From assembly GCF_905171775.1 (NCBI RefSeq), contig NC_053497.1:99239157-99303156 (forward strand): a DNA stretch of 64,000 nucleotides, written 5' to 3'. The notes beneath the pieces were generated by a model. That model was not told the origin of the DNA and searched no databases. It saw only the letters and a list, made by a program, of their open reading frames with translations. Position 1 is the first letter of the stretch. Each line of letters starts with the position of its first letter. Origin of the DNA: Rana temporaria. Taxonomy: Eukaryota; Chordata; Amphibia; Anura; Ranidae. Both the position numbers and the translations under genes were made by a program. Shown here one piece after another: positions 11,126-21,853 of the stretch.

Positions 11126-11409
11126 TAGGGCATTTATCTGACCCAATATGTGTCTATCTCTGTTAACGACTTGCAGCTGATGTTACTTTTGTACTGTATA
11201 GGGTAGTTATAGTATTTCAAGTATATCAAGAATATATTGTACTCACTAAGATTGGGAAAATATGTGGACTGCAAGCAGCTTTATTGTGTTGTTAAGTGAG
11301 AGGAGGGGTGACTACTTGGGACATATTTTTTTATTCAAAGTGGAGAGGATCTTAATTAGTAGCATTATTATTATTATCTTGTAGAAAGAGAGTGGCCCTA
11401 TTTTATACC
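11126..11409. other. No feature recognised
   Basis: About 280 bp of unremarkable sequence between the minisatellite and the next MITE. Confidence 0.5.
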
Positions 11410-11422
11410 TAAGGCCTCGTAC

Positions 11423-12556
11423 CAGTGGCGGCCCGTCCATAGGGACGCCCGGGTGCCGCCCCCCCCCCCCTCCCGTAGTCACACAAAAAAAAACCGGGCT
11501 CTTTAAGAACTTTTGTTTGGCTAAAATGTCATTTTTACATTTTAACTGCAGTTCTGGCGGCCGTCTATAGAGGGCGCTGCAGCGCCACCCCCCTCTTGCA
11601 AATAACATACATTCATGCATTGTATTGCACGAATGTATGTTATTGTTGGTTGCCAGCTGCCTGGTCTATTCAGATAATTGGACATAGGGCGCCGGTTACC
11701 TGAATAACGGCAGCTGGTTGGCTGAGTGGAACTGCCTATCAGAGCAAGCTGCTCTGATAGGCTTTCTGAGTACAGCCATCCGGCTCTAGGATGTCTATCC
11801 TCGGAACGCAGCCCCACTGCATTCCTTGGATAAGACTGACGGCCGTTTCAGCCAATCAGGTTCCCAGATTCTGGTTATCAGGAACCTGATTGGCTGAAGT
11901 GTCACCAAGGCGGAAGAAGACATCGAGGGAGGACATGGAAGCTTCAGGTAAGTGCATTTTACAGGGAACAGTGGCGAAAATTGATGGGCACATTGGCAGC
12001 ATTTTACAGGGCACAGTGGCGAAAATTGATGGGCACAGTGGCTACAATTAATGGGCACAGTGGCGACAATTGATGGCATGGCACAGTGGGGACAATTGAT
12101 GGCACAGTGGCGACAATTGATGGCACAGTGGCTGCATTTGATGGCATGACACAGTGGCTGTGTTTGATGGCACAGTGGCTGTGTTTGGCATGGCACAGTG
12201 GCTGTGTTTGATGGCACAGTGGCTGCGTTTGGCATGGCACAGTGGTGACAATTGATGGGCACAGTGGTGACAATTGATGGGCACAGTGGTGACAATTAAT
12301 GGCACAGTGGCGACAATTGATGGCACAGTGGTGACAATGGACACAGTGGTGATAAATGATGGCACAGTGGCTGCGTTTGATGGCATGGCACAGTGGCTGC
12401 ATTTGATGGCATGGCACAGTGGCGACAATTGATGGCACAGAGGCTGCATTTGATGGCACAGTGGCTGTGTTTGATGGGCACAGTGGCTGCCTGTGATAGT
12501 TTTTTTTCGTTTATTTGCGCCCCCCCCAAAAAAAATTTGAGCACCAGCCACCACTG
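11423..12556. mobile_element. hAT-like element, 1134 bp, perfect 8-bp duplication
   Basis: CCTCGTAC lies directly outside both ends (11415-11422 and 12557-12564) and is part of the host MITE terminus. The ends begin CAGTGGCGGC and finish CCAGCCACCACTG. The interior holds a hairpin (AGCCAATCAGGTTCC and GGAACCTGATTGGCT near 11850-11900) and the 21-bp minisatellite. There is no transposase. Confidence 0.9.
11955..12499. repeat. Minisatellite of ~21-bp units inside the hAT
   Basis: About 25 units of the pattern GGCACAGTGGCNRCANTTGAT, in two main variants (GACAATTGAT and CTGCATTTGAT / CTGTGTTTGAT), sometimes with a 5-bp CATGG-type extension. Because 21 is a multiple of three, long frames stay open on the minus strand (11795-12566). 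These encode only His/Cys-rich repeats and are not gene candidates. Confidence 0.93.
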
Positions 12557-13004
12557 CCTCGTACACACCACCAAGGAACTCGTCGTAAATGAAACTTCGT
12601 TTTCCTCGACGAGTTTCTTGTCAGGCTTGTCGAGAATCTTGTCAAGCTTTCTTTGCGTACACACTGTCAAGACAAAATCTCGTCGTTCTCAAACGCGGTG
12701 ACGTAAAACACGTACGACGGCACTATACAGGGGAAGTTTGATTCCACTGGCGCCACCCTTCTGAGCATGTGCGGGTTTCTAAGCATACACACGACCGTGT
12801 TTCTCGTCGAAAACCAGCCCGACGAGGAAATTGAGACTCCCGACGAGGAAAATGAGAACTTGTTCTCTTTTTTTTCTCATCGAGTTCCACGACGTTTTCT
12901 CGATGAAAAACATTCACACGACCGTTTTCATCGGCAAAAAAGCTCTGCCACCAAGTTTCTTGATGGATTCTGTCAAGGAAAATGGTCGTGTGTACGAGGC
13001 CTAA

Positions 13005-13877
13005 CACCTACTGCTTACCTGAAATCAACCTAAAATGGCTGACGTTAGATTGAGTGAGTGAGTGAAAAACGTATATAGCGCAACACATGCAAACTGAATC
13101 GCCTCTGGGCGCTTGAGTGTTTGCTAGATGTGTTTGCAATTGTGATTTACTTACTTAGTGTTACTAAACCCAGAATTATATGTATTTTATTATTAACCAT
13201 CCTTTTAAAGCAGTAAATGTCTTTTTGTGTCTTAGCGTGGAAAAGAACGCGTGCAGAAGTGTTTGTAACTTTGTGTAAGGACTGGGCTGTGGGCTGTAGC
13301 AACAGATAGCATTTCTTAGCAACCAGCTTCTAATTAAAGAGAGTGTGGGAGTAGTGAAAGCAGCCGAGGTGAGGTTGAAAGAATAGTGGTCTACTAAAAC
13401 AAGTAGTTGTGGCGGTTTCCAAACGCAGATCGCACCCTGGCAATTCATGAGATTTGGACACATCCTACATCAGTATCACTTAGAAGCAGCACTTTACCCT
13501 GTGCCCATATGGCTGTATGAGTCTATTCTGGGCAGAGGAAACCTGCCATTGCTGACTTGTTTTATAACCGGCAAGTTTCCTAGCTGTCCTCATCTTTCTG
13601 CTTCATCACTTCATGGGTCACTGGAGCAAGGGCCAATGAATTCAAAATTTCCGACCTGTCTTTTCCTTGCTTGTTTCAGATCAGTGGCTAACAAAGTATC
13701 AAAGCTGTACAATGAAGGTGACAGCCTGGAAAAGCGCAGTTTGTAAAAAAAAAAAAACAACCAGCAGGTGACATATATCATATATCAAAAATTATCATTG
13801 CATACACCCGGAGAATGCATAGACATGTGTGAACTCTTTGGCTCTGAATCAGAATCTGTTTGTCAGAAATAGTAATA
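13005..13877. other. No feature recognised
   Basis: Unique-looking sequence with a short A tract near 13746. The 99-codon open frame at 13447-13746 has no family signature. Confidence 0.5.
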
Positions 13878-13879
13878 TA

Positions 13880-14607
13880 GCTGGATTCACGCAGGGCGGC
13901 GTATGTTTCAGCCGGCGTAGCATATCGTATTTACGCTACGCTGCCATAAGTCAGAGAGGCAAGTGCTGTATTCACAAAGCACTTGCCTCCTAAGTTACGG
14001 CGGCATAGCGTAAATGGGCCAGCGTAAGCGTGCCTAATTCAAATTGTGAAGAGGTGGGCGTGTTTTATGTAAATAAACCATGACCCGACGTGATTGACGT
14101 TTTTAACGAACGGCGCATGCGCCGTCCGTGGACATATCCCAGTGTGCATTGCTCCAAAGTACGCCGCAACGACTTATTGGTTTCAATGTGAACGTAAATT
14201 ACGTCCAGCCCCATTTACGGACGGCTTACAACGTAAAATTTTCAAAATTCGACGCGGGAACGACGTCCATACTTAACATTGGCTAGGCCAGCTTTTTGTT
14301 GGACTAACTTTACGCCTGAAAACGCCTTACGTAAACGACGTATCTTTACTGCGACGGACAAGCGTACGTTAGTGAATAGGCGTATCTCGTTGATTTACGC
14401 ATTCTAGGCGTAAATCAGCGTTCACGCCCCTGGCCCCTAGCGGCCGGCGGAACTAGACAGTTAAGATACGACGGCGCAGGCCGTCGTATCTTAGCTACAT
14501 TTAAGTGTATCTCAATTTGAGAATACACTTAAATGTACAACGGCGCAGATTCAGAGTTACGACGGCGTATCTACTGATACGCCGGCTTAACTCTTTCTGA
14601 ATCTAGC
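13880..14607. mobile_element. MITE, GCYRGATTCAC end type
   Basis: The left end GCTGGATTCAC at 13880 pairs with TGAATCTAGC ending at 14607. TA flanks both sides (13878-13879 and 14608-14609). The interior is CpG-rich with ACGACGGCGTATC motifs and a hairpin near 14460-14560. The TA flanks could mean a Tc1/mariner-type MITE, but other copies of this family are not cleanly TA-flanked. Confidence 0.75.
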
Positions 14608-14609
14608 TA

Positions 14610-15105
14610 ATAGTCTACATAACGGAGCCTACTACCCAGACAGAGGCCTATTTGGAAGCCGATTCCCTTCTTTCTTCTTGCCATTGGATGTTTTGTAATT
14701 GCCAACAGCTGATGCATCCAGATTTACACATGCCTTGATTCCAGATATTCCCCACACCTGCTGGGAACAGAATTTTAACTTTCAGAACTTCACAGATCTT
14801 AATATACAATTTTTTTTTTTAGTAAGATGATATAACCCAATATATTGCAAATTTACTAGTAATTGTATGCTTTCTAGGGTTCTGCTTTAAAGATAGCCAT
14901 CCATATTCCAGTAAAATCAAACTATGTGATGGGTTTTACCAACTAGTGGCCACATATAACCTATTGTAAGTGTAAAAAACATTCTTCAAAACATGTTGGA
15001 TCATCCAGTATTAAAATTGTACAATTAAAAATGGGTTCGTTGGCCAATATAGTGAAAGACTGCGGCACTGAAAAAATCCCTGGATTGGTGGGATGTGGTA
15101 ATTGT
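14610..15105. other. No feature recognised
   Basis: AT-rich sequence without identifiable repeats or coding signal. Confidence 0.5.
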
Positions 15106-15109
15106 GGTA

Positions 15110-15751
15110 TTAAAGTGTTTATTAACCCCCCCCCCCAAAAAAAATCCTGTTTTCCTAAAGCATGTTATACAACACAGTGCTTGTGCTGTGTCATTTGTCC
15201 CCCTGTAACACCTGAAATACCGGGCTGATCCTGACAGTCTCTACCCTCCCCTTTCTGTACTGACTCCAATATATCAGGGCTGCTGAGCCCTGACACCGGA
15301 GTCATCCGTACCTGCCTCCGTCATCCGCAGCACGCTCTCCAGTGTCTGTGTCTCCCTCTGTCCTCCCCCTCTCTGCATGTCAGCTCCTGCCCCTCCTGCT
15401 CTAAAAAACTGTAATTTTTTTCTACAGTTCCCTCTGATTTATAACATTAGGCTCCGCAGTGTGTCATTTATAAAAACAATGCGGCATAGCTTACTTCAGA
15501 GGGCCCATCTGCGCTCACGTGACTGCCCACCGGTCTCCTCCCCTTCTCTTCTCGGATGATGTCAGCGGGGGTTTCCCAGCACCCACACTGCAGCTTTCGC
15601 ATCAGGACAGGAGGCAGTCAGCTGAGCGCCAAACAGCACTCTGAAGTAAGCTATTATACTGCATATTTTTATAAATGACATGCGGAGCTTAATGTTACAT
15701 ATCAAAGGGAACTGTAAAAAAAATTAAAAATACCCTTAACAAACACTTTAA
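15110..15751. mobile_element. TTAAAG..CTTTAA element
   Basis: The left end TTAAAGTGTTTATTAAC at 15110 pairs with TTAACAAACACTTTAA ending at 15751. The outer TTAA on both sides can be read as the duplicated target. Longer subterminal inverted motifs are present: GCTTACTTCAGAG pairs with CTCTGAAGTAAGC, and CAGTTCCCT with AGGGAACTG. Non-coding. Confidence 0.75.
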
Positions 15752-15778
15752 GTGTAAAGTGCGCTGTCAAAACGAGTA

Positions 15779-16439
15779 GCCAGATTCACATACATCGGCG
15801 TATGTTTAAGCTGGCGTAGCGCAGCTCATTTGAGCTACGCCGACGTAAAATAGAGAGGCAAGGCCAGTATTCACAAAGCACTTGCTCCCTAAGTTACGTC
15901 AGCGTAGCGCAAATGGCCCGGCGTAACCCCGCCTAATTCAAAATAGGCAGGTAGTGGGCGTGCTCCATGTAAAGTACCCGTGACCCCATGTAAATGAGCG
16001 CCGTTGGTACAGCGCATGCGCGCGCATGCTCAGAATCACGTCGCAAATACTCATTGCTTTCGACATGAACGTAACCTACGCCCAGCCCCATTCACGTACG
16101 ATTACGCAAACGACGTAAAATACGACGGCACTTCCGACGTCCATACCTTGCATGGGCTGCGCCATCTTTTTGGTGGTTTATCTTTACGCCGGCGTATATC
16201 TTACTGCGACGGGCGTATGTACGTTTGTGAATCGACGTGTAAATCCACGTACACGCCCCTAGCGGCCAGCGTAAATATGCACATAAGATACGACGGCGTA
16301 GGAGACTTACGTCAGTCATATCTTGGCCAAATTTAAGCGTATCTGGTTTCCAGAATATGCTTAAATATACGACGGCGCTCATTCGGACTTACGACGGCGT
16401 ATCTACTGATACGCCGTCGTAAGTCTACCTGAATCCGGC
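15779..16439. mobile_element. MITE, GCCAGATTCAC end type
   Basis: The left end GCCAGATTCAC at 15779 pairs with TGAATCCGGC ending at 16439. TA flanks both sides (15777-15778 and 16440-16441). Related in sequence and layout to the element at 13880, with CpG-rich interior motifs such as ACGACGGCGTA. Confidence 0.78.
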
Positions 16440-16619
16440 TAGAAATGTATAAGTTCATAGACTTTTATATGAAAATACCAAATGTGTATAAACAATTGAT
16501 AAATGACCAAAAACTTGAAACAAACCAGTGAAACAAAGTCTAAAAAACAAGAGTCCTGAAATGAAATAAAATTATGAGCTCAAAAAACTCTAATAGTTAA
16601 GTTCAAAATTATGGTTATG

Positions 16620-16675
16620 TTAACCCCTTCAGCCCCGGAAGGATTTGCTCCCTTAATGACCAGGCCATTTTTTGG
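16620..16675 (+). repeat. Short fragment of TTAA 1-kb repeat-like start
   Basis: TTAACCCCTTCAGCCCCGGA resembles the left end of the 1-kb TTAA repeat. The match lasts only about 50 bp before a different MITE begins. Confidence 0.4.
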
Positions 16676-16687
16676 TACAATACACAC

Positions 16688-17007
16688 TGCATACACACTG
16701 TCACACCAAATTCCGATCGTCAAGAACGCGGTGACGTACAACACTACGACGAGCCGAGAAAAATGAAGTTCAATGCTTCTGAGCATGTGTCGACTTGATT
16801 CTGAGCATGCATGTTTTTTTCTCCGTCGGAGTTCCATACAGACAAACAGAATTTTTCCGTCGGAAAAAAAGAGACATGTTCTCTTACTAAGTCTGTCGGA
16901 ATTTCCGAAGGAAAAACTCAGATGGGGCACACACACGGTCGGAATATCCGATGAAAATATTCCGTCTGACTTTTTTCATTGGAAATTCCGATCGTGTGTA
17001 CGAGGCA
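16688..17007. mobile_element. MITE, CCGTACACAC-type, CCGATCGGAATTTCC interior
   Basis: The same family as 62589-62919 in the opposite orientation. Shared features are the CACACCAAATTCCGA start, the GAGCATG and GTCGACTTGATT motifs, and the end GATCGTGTGTACGAGGCA. The left boundary is diverged, and only the right side is followed by TAA (17008-17010). Confidence 0.65.
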
Positions 17008-17010
17008 TAA

Positions 17011-17520
17011 CATTTAGGAAGCTAAACGATCCAGTTAACCATAAAATGTGGTCTAATTTTACAGATTTTATCAGTGCTTTTTAAAAATCAACACACCCGT
17101 AATGAATGGAGTCTGTTTCCTTAGAAACCTACTATGGTACATCTCCATTTATGTTGTCATGATTAGGAGGGTTGAAGCTAAACCAGTGACATGGTGCCAA
17201 TTCATTGGAGTCTAGAGCTGTCAGGCTCTCAGAGTCTACATTTAATAGAAGAACAAACAGATCTAAGCATCTGCAGTTCCCTTAATGTAAGAATTTGTGT
17301 CGTTGGGAAAATGCAGTCTGTTTTCTGGTGCATTGAGCGTTCTTTTAACATCAGTTTGAGACACATCTGAGATCATTCTTATCCAGGTTCTTCTGGCCTT
17401 CTACTGACCTGCTTCTAATGTGCCTTTTGCATTCCTATTGACTTGTTTGGGTAGAAAAGCAGACCTAAAGTAAAGAAATGCCCACTTAACTCGAACCCTG
17501 TGTTTGTGTATGCTTCTTTT
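17011..17520. other. No feature recognised
   Basis: Unique-looking sequence, no repeat ends or coding signal. Confidence 0.5.
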
Positions 17521-17534
17521 CTTTTTTTTTTTTT

Positions 17535-17790
17535 TAAGTGTATTTTGTGCGTGTACTCGAGAAAGGAGCCAGACTGCAGGAGTTGGGAGTAGGCAGGCCT
17601 CCCCCAAAGGCAATTTGCCACCTTTCTCCATGCCCTGGGTGGCAATGGTGGGTGTGTGAGGGGGTCCTCCCACGCAGCCCGCCCTACCTGCTCCGCTTTG
17701 AAGCCCAACGGGGCAGAGGGACTCTCTATAAGGGAGTGAGAGGATCTAGCCCGCTCAACCAGCCCTATAGTCCTTCACCTCTCTTTTTAG
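17535..17790 (-). mobile_element. SINE-like interspersed repeat, copy 2
   Basis: The reverse complement of the repeat at 4162-4440, sharing the CTCTAAAAA start, the A-box-like TGGTTGAGCGG and the 3' end with CTCGAGTACAC followed by A/T-rich sequence. Here the A-rich tail appears as a T tract at about 17519-17535. Confidence 0.55.
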
Positions 17791-17837
17791 AGACCACGTG
17801 GTCAAAGTGCGTGCATGTTATCCCAATTTCAAGTGCG

Positions 17838-18033
17838 TGTAAGTGTGGTGGTTTTTGTGGGAGGGGGGTGGGCGTACTAAGCGCAGGCTTACCTCGCATA
17901 GCACACCCACCGGTAGCCGGGCTGAGACCACCAAACTCAATTCACATGTAGCTGAGACCGGGATCCGAACCCCTAGCTACAGAGGTGAATGGCTTGTCAG
18001 CGCAGTGCCAATCGCGTTGAGCCACCGCAGCTG
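17838..18033 (-). mobile_element. tRNA-derived SINE
   Basis: On the minus strand the 5' end carries a polymerase III A-box-like TGGCTCAACG (complement of 18015-18024). About 45 bp downstream is a B box GGTTCGGATCC (complement of 17961-17971), one base from the tRNA consensus. The spacing and the text between them resemble a tRNA head. A roughly 100-bp unrelated body follows. It is directly beside the SINE-like copy at 17535, in the same orientation, so the two could be parts of one longer composite. Confidence 0.75.
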
Positions 18034-18419
18034 TATGCTTCTGACATAGCTGGACGCTGCTACTGAATGTTAAATAATAGTTCTCCATATATCTGTATGA
18101 GAAACAGCTAGATTCCAGTTTTATACAGTTCTGGTTAAATTCCATTCCCATTTTAATTTGTGTATCCAGGTTTATAATTGTCTAGTGCCGATTTTCCCAG
18201 TAGATTTATGCCAATATACCCTCTGATTTGTCACGGACCTTTCAAGTGGGTCACCCAGCTTCTGATTGTCGGTTGACAGGCAAAAGTTACATGTTCTGCA
18301 CGAAAGCAAGCATTATGATTCTGTACACCTTGTTTCGTATAACGCTCCTGTTTGTAGAGTATTAAGTCCTCCCACAAAGGTGTCTCTGAAGGTTTTGGGA
18401 ATCAATTGACCCCCTGTTG

Positions 18420-18730
18420 CCTCTCACGCTCTTTGCATTGCAACAGTGTGTGTTTGCTTAACAGCCAATGGGAAGCCAGCGTGGGTACCACTCTGGCAAC
18501 GGGTGATCTATCACCATGGAAACTGCAGAGCCGAGACATTTCATAGAGATGTGCTGCAGTTAATCTTTATCCCATCAGTGTTGGGAGGAGGGAGCACTTG
18601 TCATTGTATTTCAAGGGGTTTTTCTTTCTAGCAGTCATTGGGTTAACAAAAACAGCAAGCCAGCTGCCAGATTGGTGAAAGCTGCAATAACCCATCAATT
18701 CAGCTTTAATTAAAGCTTCCTTGTTGGCCT
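18420..18730. promoter_or_regulatory. Possible conserved non-coding / regulatory segment
   Basis: A non-repetitive segment with an unusual density of binding-site-like motifs. There is GGCAAC (18495-18500) and CACCATGGAAAC (about 18512-18523), which resembles an RFX X-box. GGTGAT/ATCACC form an inverted pair at 18502-18515. An E box CAGCTG lies near 18661. A perfect 16-bp palindrome AGCTTTAATTAAAGCT, holding a homeodomain-type TTAATTA site, lies at 18702-18717. Conservation cannot be tested here, so this is a guess from sequence texture only. Confidence 0.2.
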
Positions 18731-18739
18731 GTGGCTAAA

Positions 18740-19585
18740 GCCTGGTTGGGGGAGGGAGTGTGGGGTACAGTGTAGTGAGCAGGTTTTCCTGGGATTTCTC
18801 TCCTGCATGGAGTTTCCTGTAGTACGTCACATCATGGGCTCCTCATTATCCTGCTCATCCCTTACTGTGGATGCCGCGCAGTAGGACATTTCAGTATAGA
18901 ACGGGAAAGATGCAGAGACTAAAGGTGGGAGGGGAAAGGGAGCATCTGGCAGGTAAAGAGAAATATCTGTGTGTGGGTAGTCACAGTCAGCATGCAATTC
19001 TTTCAAGGGGAAATAAAACACAGCTGTCTTTGGTGTTTTGTCCCTTGAGATCCGAATTGCTGAACAAAAACAGCACAACTGGATTCACGGGCTAGGCTAC
19101 ATCACCATACCCCAACGTCTTAGCCATTTTCCTGCATTCTCTTTTCATGTACAATTCTGATTTTACAAATGTAATTTTCACAATCAACTAAAGATGTATT
19201 CTAATGTGTAAATATAACATTTGCATGTATATAGTACTACAGTTTGCATATTATTTTCTTACAATAATTATTAGCTAAAAAAGGAAATGACCAGAAAAAG
19301 GCCAATTTTGTTTTATTAAAATGTTTTTTAATTTCCTTTAAAATTTGGAAGGTTTGCGTCACAATACGGTCTGTGCCCACAGGCTTTTCCATCCACATAC
19401 AAGTCTAGGAATACATACACATACAAGTCTATGCAAAACCTGCGTGAAGCAGGACAAATTCAAGGCAAAGGAGGTCAATAGCATGTCATATGTACCTGGA
19501 AATTATTTCTAGATGATTTCACAAGCATCTCAACCTGATGTCAAACTGATGCAGTCAACACAAGACAGAAGCCCATCAATGCAAT
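18740..19585. other. No feature recognised
   Basis: Unique-looking sequence. Short open frames on both strands (18827-19095) have no family signature. Confidence 0.5.
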
Positions 19586-19591
19586 CCCTAA

Positions 19592-20147
19592 GGCCTCGTA
19601 CAGACGGACGGACTGTCCGCTGAAAACGGTCCGCCGGACCGTTTTCAGCGGACATGTCCGCCCGGAGATTTCTGTCTGATGGTTGTACACACCATCAGAC
19701 AGAAATCCGTGACGTCGCCGCATCATCGTCGCGGCGACAGCGCGGCCACGTCACCGCGTATCGTGTACGTGCGGATTTCTGTCTGATGGTGTGTACAACC
19801 ATCAGACAGAAATCTCCGGGCGGACATGTCCGCTGAAAACGGTGCGCGGCCCTGGAAGTTCAATGCTTCCACGCATGCGTCGAATCACTTCGACGCATGC
19901 GAGGGATGGCGGCTGATCGGACATGTACGGTGAGTCTGTACAGACGACCGAACAAGTCTGACGGACAGGCTTCCAGCGGACATGTTTCTTAGCATGCTAA
20001 GAAACATTTGTCCGCCGGAAAAACGGTCGGCTGGACAAATGTCCGCTGGAAACCTGTCCGGTCGGCCGTACACACGACCGAACATGTCTGCTGAAACTGG
20101 TCCGCGGACCAGTTTCAGCAGACATGTTCGGTCATGTGTACGGGGCC
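19592..20147. mobile_element. Harbinger-like MITE with nested internal palindromes
   Basis: The left end GGCCTCGTACAGACG at 19592 pairs with ATGTGTACGGGGCC ending at 20147. TAA flanks both sides (19589-19591 and 20148-20150). Inside are several fold-backs: GATTTCTGTCTGATGGT with its reverse complement twice (19670-19710 and 19773-19815), GAAAACGGTCCGCC / GGACCGTTTTC at 19622-19645, and the outer GTCCGCTGAAAACGGT arms. Five short open frames here are only inverted-repeat text. Confidence 0.85.
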
Positions 20148-20150
20148 TAA

Positions 20151-20955
20151 GGCTTTTTCTAATGTTAAGGTATTCCTATGTTAACGTAAACCTCTCACTT
20201 CCAAAAGGCTACAAAATAGGCTGCAGCACTATAGTTTAGGAACCTAGAATTGCCTGAACATACATATAGATGCCATCTCCACTGTTCTTGGTGCCTTTAG
20301 TCCAAGAGTGCTATGCCATGCAATTTCTAAAAGGTACTGTTTGAAGGCCTAGGTGCGGTGTCAAGAGCATGGTAGTATCAAGGGCTCCCTGCCATCTTCC
20401 TACATACTACACACCCCTATTGGCTTATCTATATGATGGGTAGCATTAGTGATCTGTACAAACATGCAGAAGCCAGGGGAGGGGGTAGTAAGACTTGACA
20501 ACATTTTTAGAGCTCTTGGATTACCCAGGATACTAGAATGGCCAAACGCAAATGCAGACATTGCCTATACAATTTGCACAGTTTTTCTCTTTTAGGCGAA
20601 GTGCATCTTAATTCCTACCTGTCACTTCTTCCTTACTTTACCAACTATATGTATTCAATCGGAAATGTATGTACTGTCATAATTTGGGCAATATATACAG
20701 GCTCACAGAATGCTTTTGTGGGGGCTTGCTGCCATTGGGTTCAGACTGTGAGGTGCTCCAGAGCCATGCCATCCAATAGTTCCTATGGCAAAGGGCATAG
20801 GACATGGTTAACAAAATCATTTACACCCTCGGGTGCTGTTTCAATTGAAGGTTAGAGTACTGAGAAAAAAATCATAAGTTGAGTACTCTAGAATAGAAAG
20901 ACAAAATAGTATGTAAAGAAACTTTTAAATAAAAAATTGGGATGGAGTAAAGAAG
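20151..20955. other. No feature recognised
   Basis: Unique-looking sequence. The 105-codon open frame at 20538-20855 contains many Cys and Ser but no domain, and its start and end are not supported by splice or polyadenylation signals. Confidence 0.45.
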
Positions 20956-20959
20956 GATC

Positions 20960-21285
20960 AGAACACCTGTCAGTTTTTATTGCTGTCTGTGCTCTCGTTA
21001 GGGAGATTCCCCCCTTTCTATTTCTCATGTTTACAATTCTCATCGAAAGTAAAAGAAAATCCAAAATTTTGTGTTATCTCTGAACAGCAATAGAGGAGAA
21101 ATCTTCCAATGGGGACACTAGTTCTGTGACAGCCAGAGATTCCCTCACTTTGGAAGGATTGACACTTCCTGTTTAGGCTTTCAGACAGGAAGTGAATGGA
21201 AATCTCCCCAATGGGACACAGATGGCAAAACATTTGACAAGGGTTATAACCCTCCCAAAGGTTTGCCTGTATTTCTACTTTAAGG
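20960..21285 (-). repeat. Interspersed repeat related to 59766-59965
   Basis: The stretch ACACCTGTCAG..TTTTTATTGC..CTGTGC..TTAGGGAGATTC is the reverse complement of sequence at about 59860-59925. The right side ends at CTACTTTAAGG near 21285, resembling a TTAAAG-type element end. Boundaries are approximate. Confidence 0.5.
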
Positions 21286-21289
21286 GACT

Positions 21290-21850
21290 TGAAGGATAGT
21301 AGGAAGACATGCAGCGAAATCGCAGTGGCAGTGGAGAAAAGAATGCATAAAGTTAAAGAAATCTGTACAGAATAAGTGTATTGGATTGCTTAAACCCCTC
21401 ATAAAAAATACTAGTTTCCTGGCTTACAAAGCTGATCCAGTGGCTTCAGTACTGTTTCATTCACTAACCTGGAATAAGTATTCAGATTAGGAGCACTAAC
21501 GTATGAGACTTCATTCATGCATGTTCCAGGTCTGTGGCCTACTATTAGGCCAGGCAACTAGCAATTTGAGAAGAAGGTCTGCAATGACAGCGTACATTTA
21601 TCTATTAGTACTGATTTCCTTTAAGTATTAAACAACACTCTCTTTGTAAAAAGAGACATTGCTTTTTCAACACAAGTTGTCCCATTCTTGCCAAAACTGC
21701 TACAGACCGGTTGTTAATCTTGATTTGCCTGTGAATGAATACCATGAATGGGACTAAAGCATGACCTAGAAGAAGGGCAGGGGATTGCTTGGAGCATTGA
21801 CAACAGTAGAATTGTGGAGATTTTCGAAGGCAACAATATCAAGGCATACA
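21290..21850. other. No feature recognised
   Basis: Unique-looking sequence with no supported feature. Confidence 0.5.
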
Positions 21851-21853
21851 CTA

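Larger units (their letters stand above)
11413..13001. mobile_element. Harbinger-like MITE split by a hAT insertion
   Basis: The left end GGCCTCGTAC starts at 11413 and the right end GTGTACGAGGCC finishes at 13001. TAA flanks both sides (11410-11412 and 13002-13004). Removing the hAT at 11423-12556 and one copy of its 8-bp duplication restores an element of about 450 bp. The interior is rich in CTCGTCGA-type inverted motifs, as in copies at 21854, 40207 and 46594. The open frames at 12723-13033 are inside this repeat and have no family signature. Confidence 0.85.

Noticed and set aside
11795..12566. His/Cys-rich minus-strand frames of up to 172 codons resembling zinc-binding repeats
   Set aside because: They are translations of a ~21-bp tandem repeat inside a hAT element. 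Three overlapping frames are equally open, which is diagnostic of repeat origin.
17941..18030. Possible functional tRNA gene on the minus strand
   Set aside because: A and B boxes are present, but the cloverleaf is not intact and the sequence continues into a SINE body.
20538..20855. 105-codon plus-strand frame in unique DNA
   Set aside because: Composition is ordinary for AT-rich non-coding DNA, there is no family signature, and no splice or promoter support.
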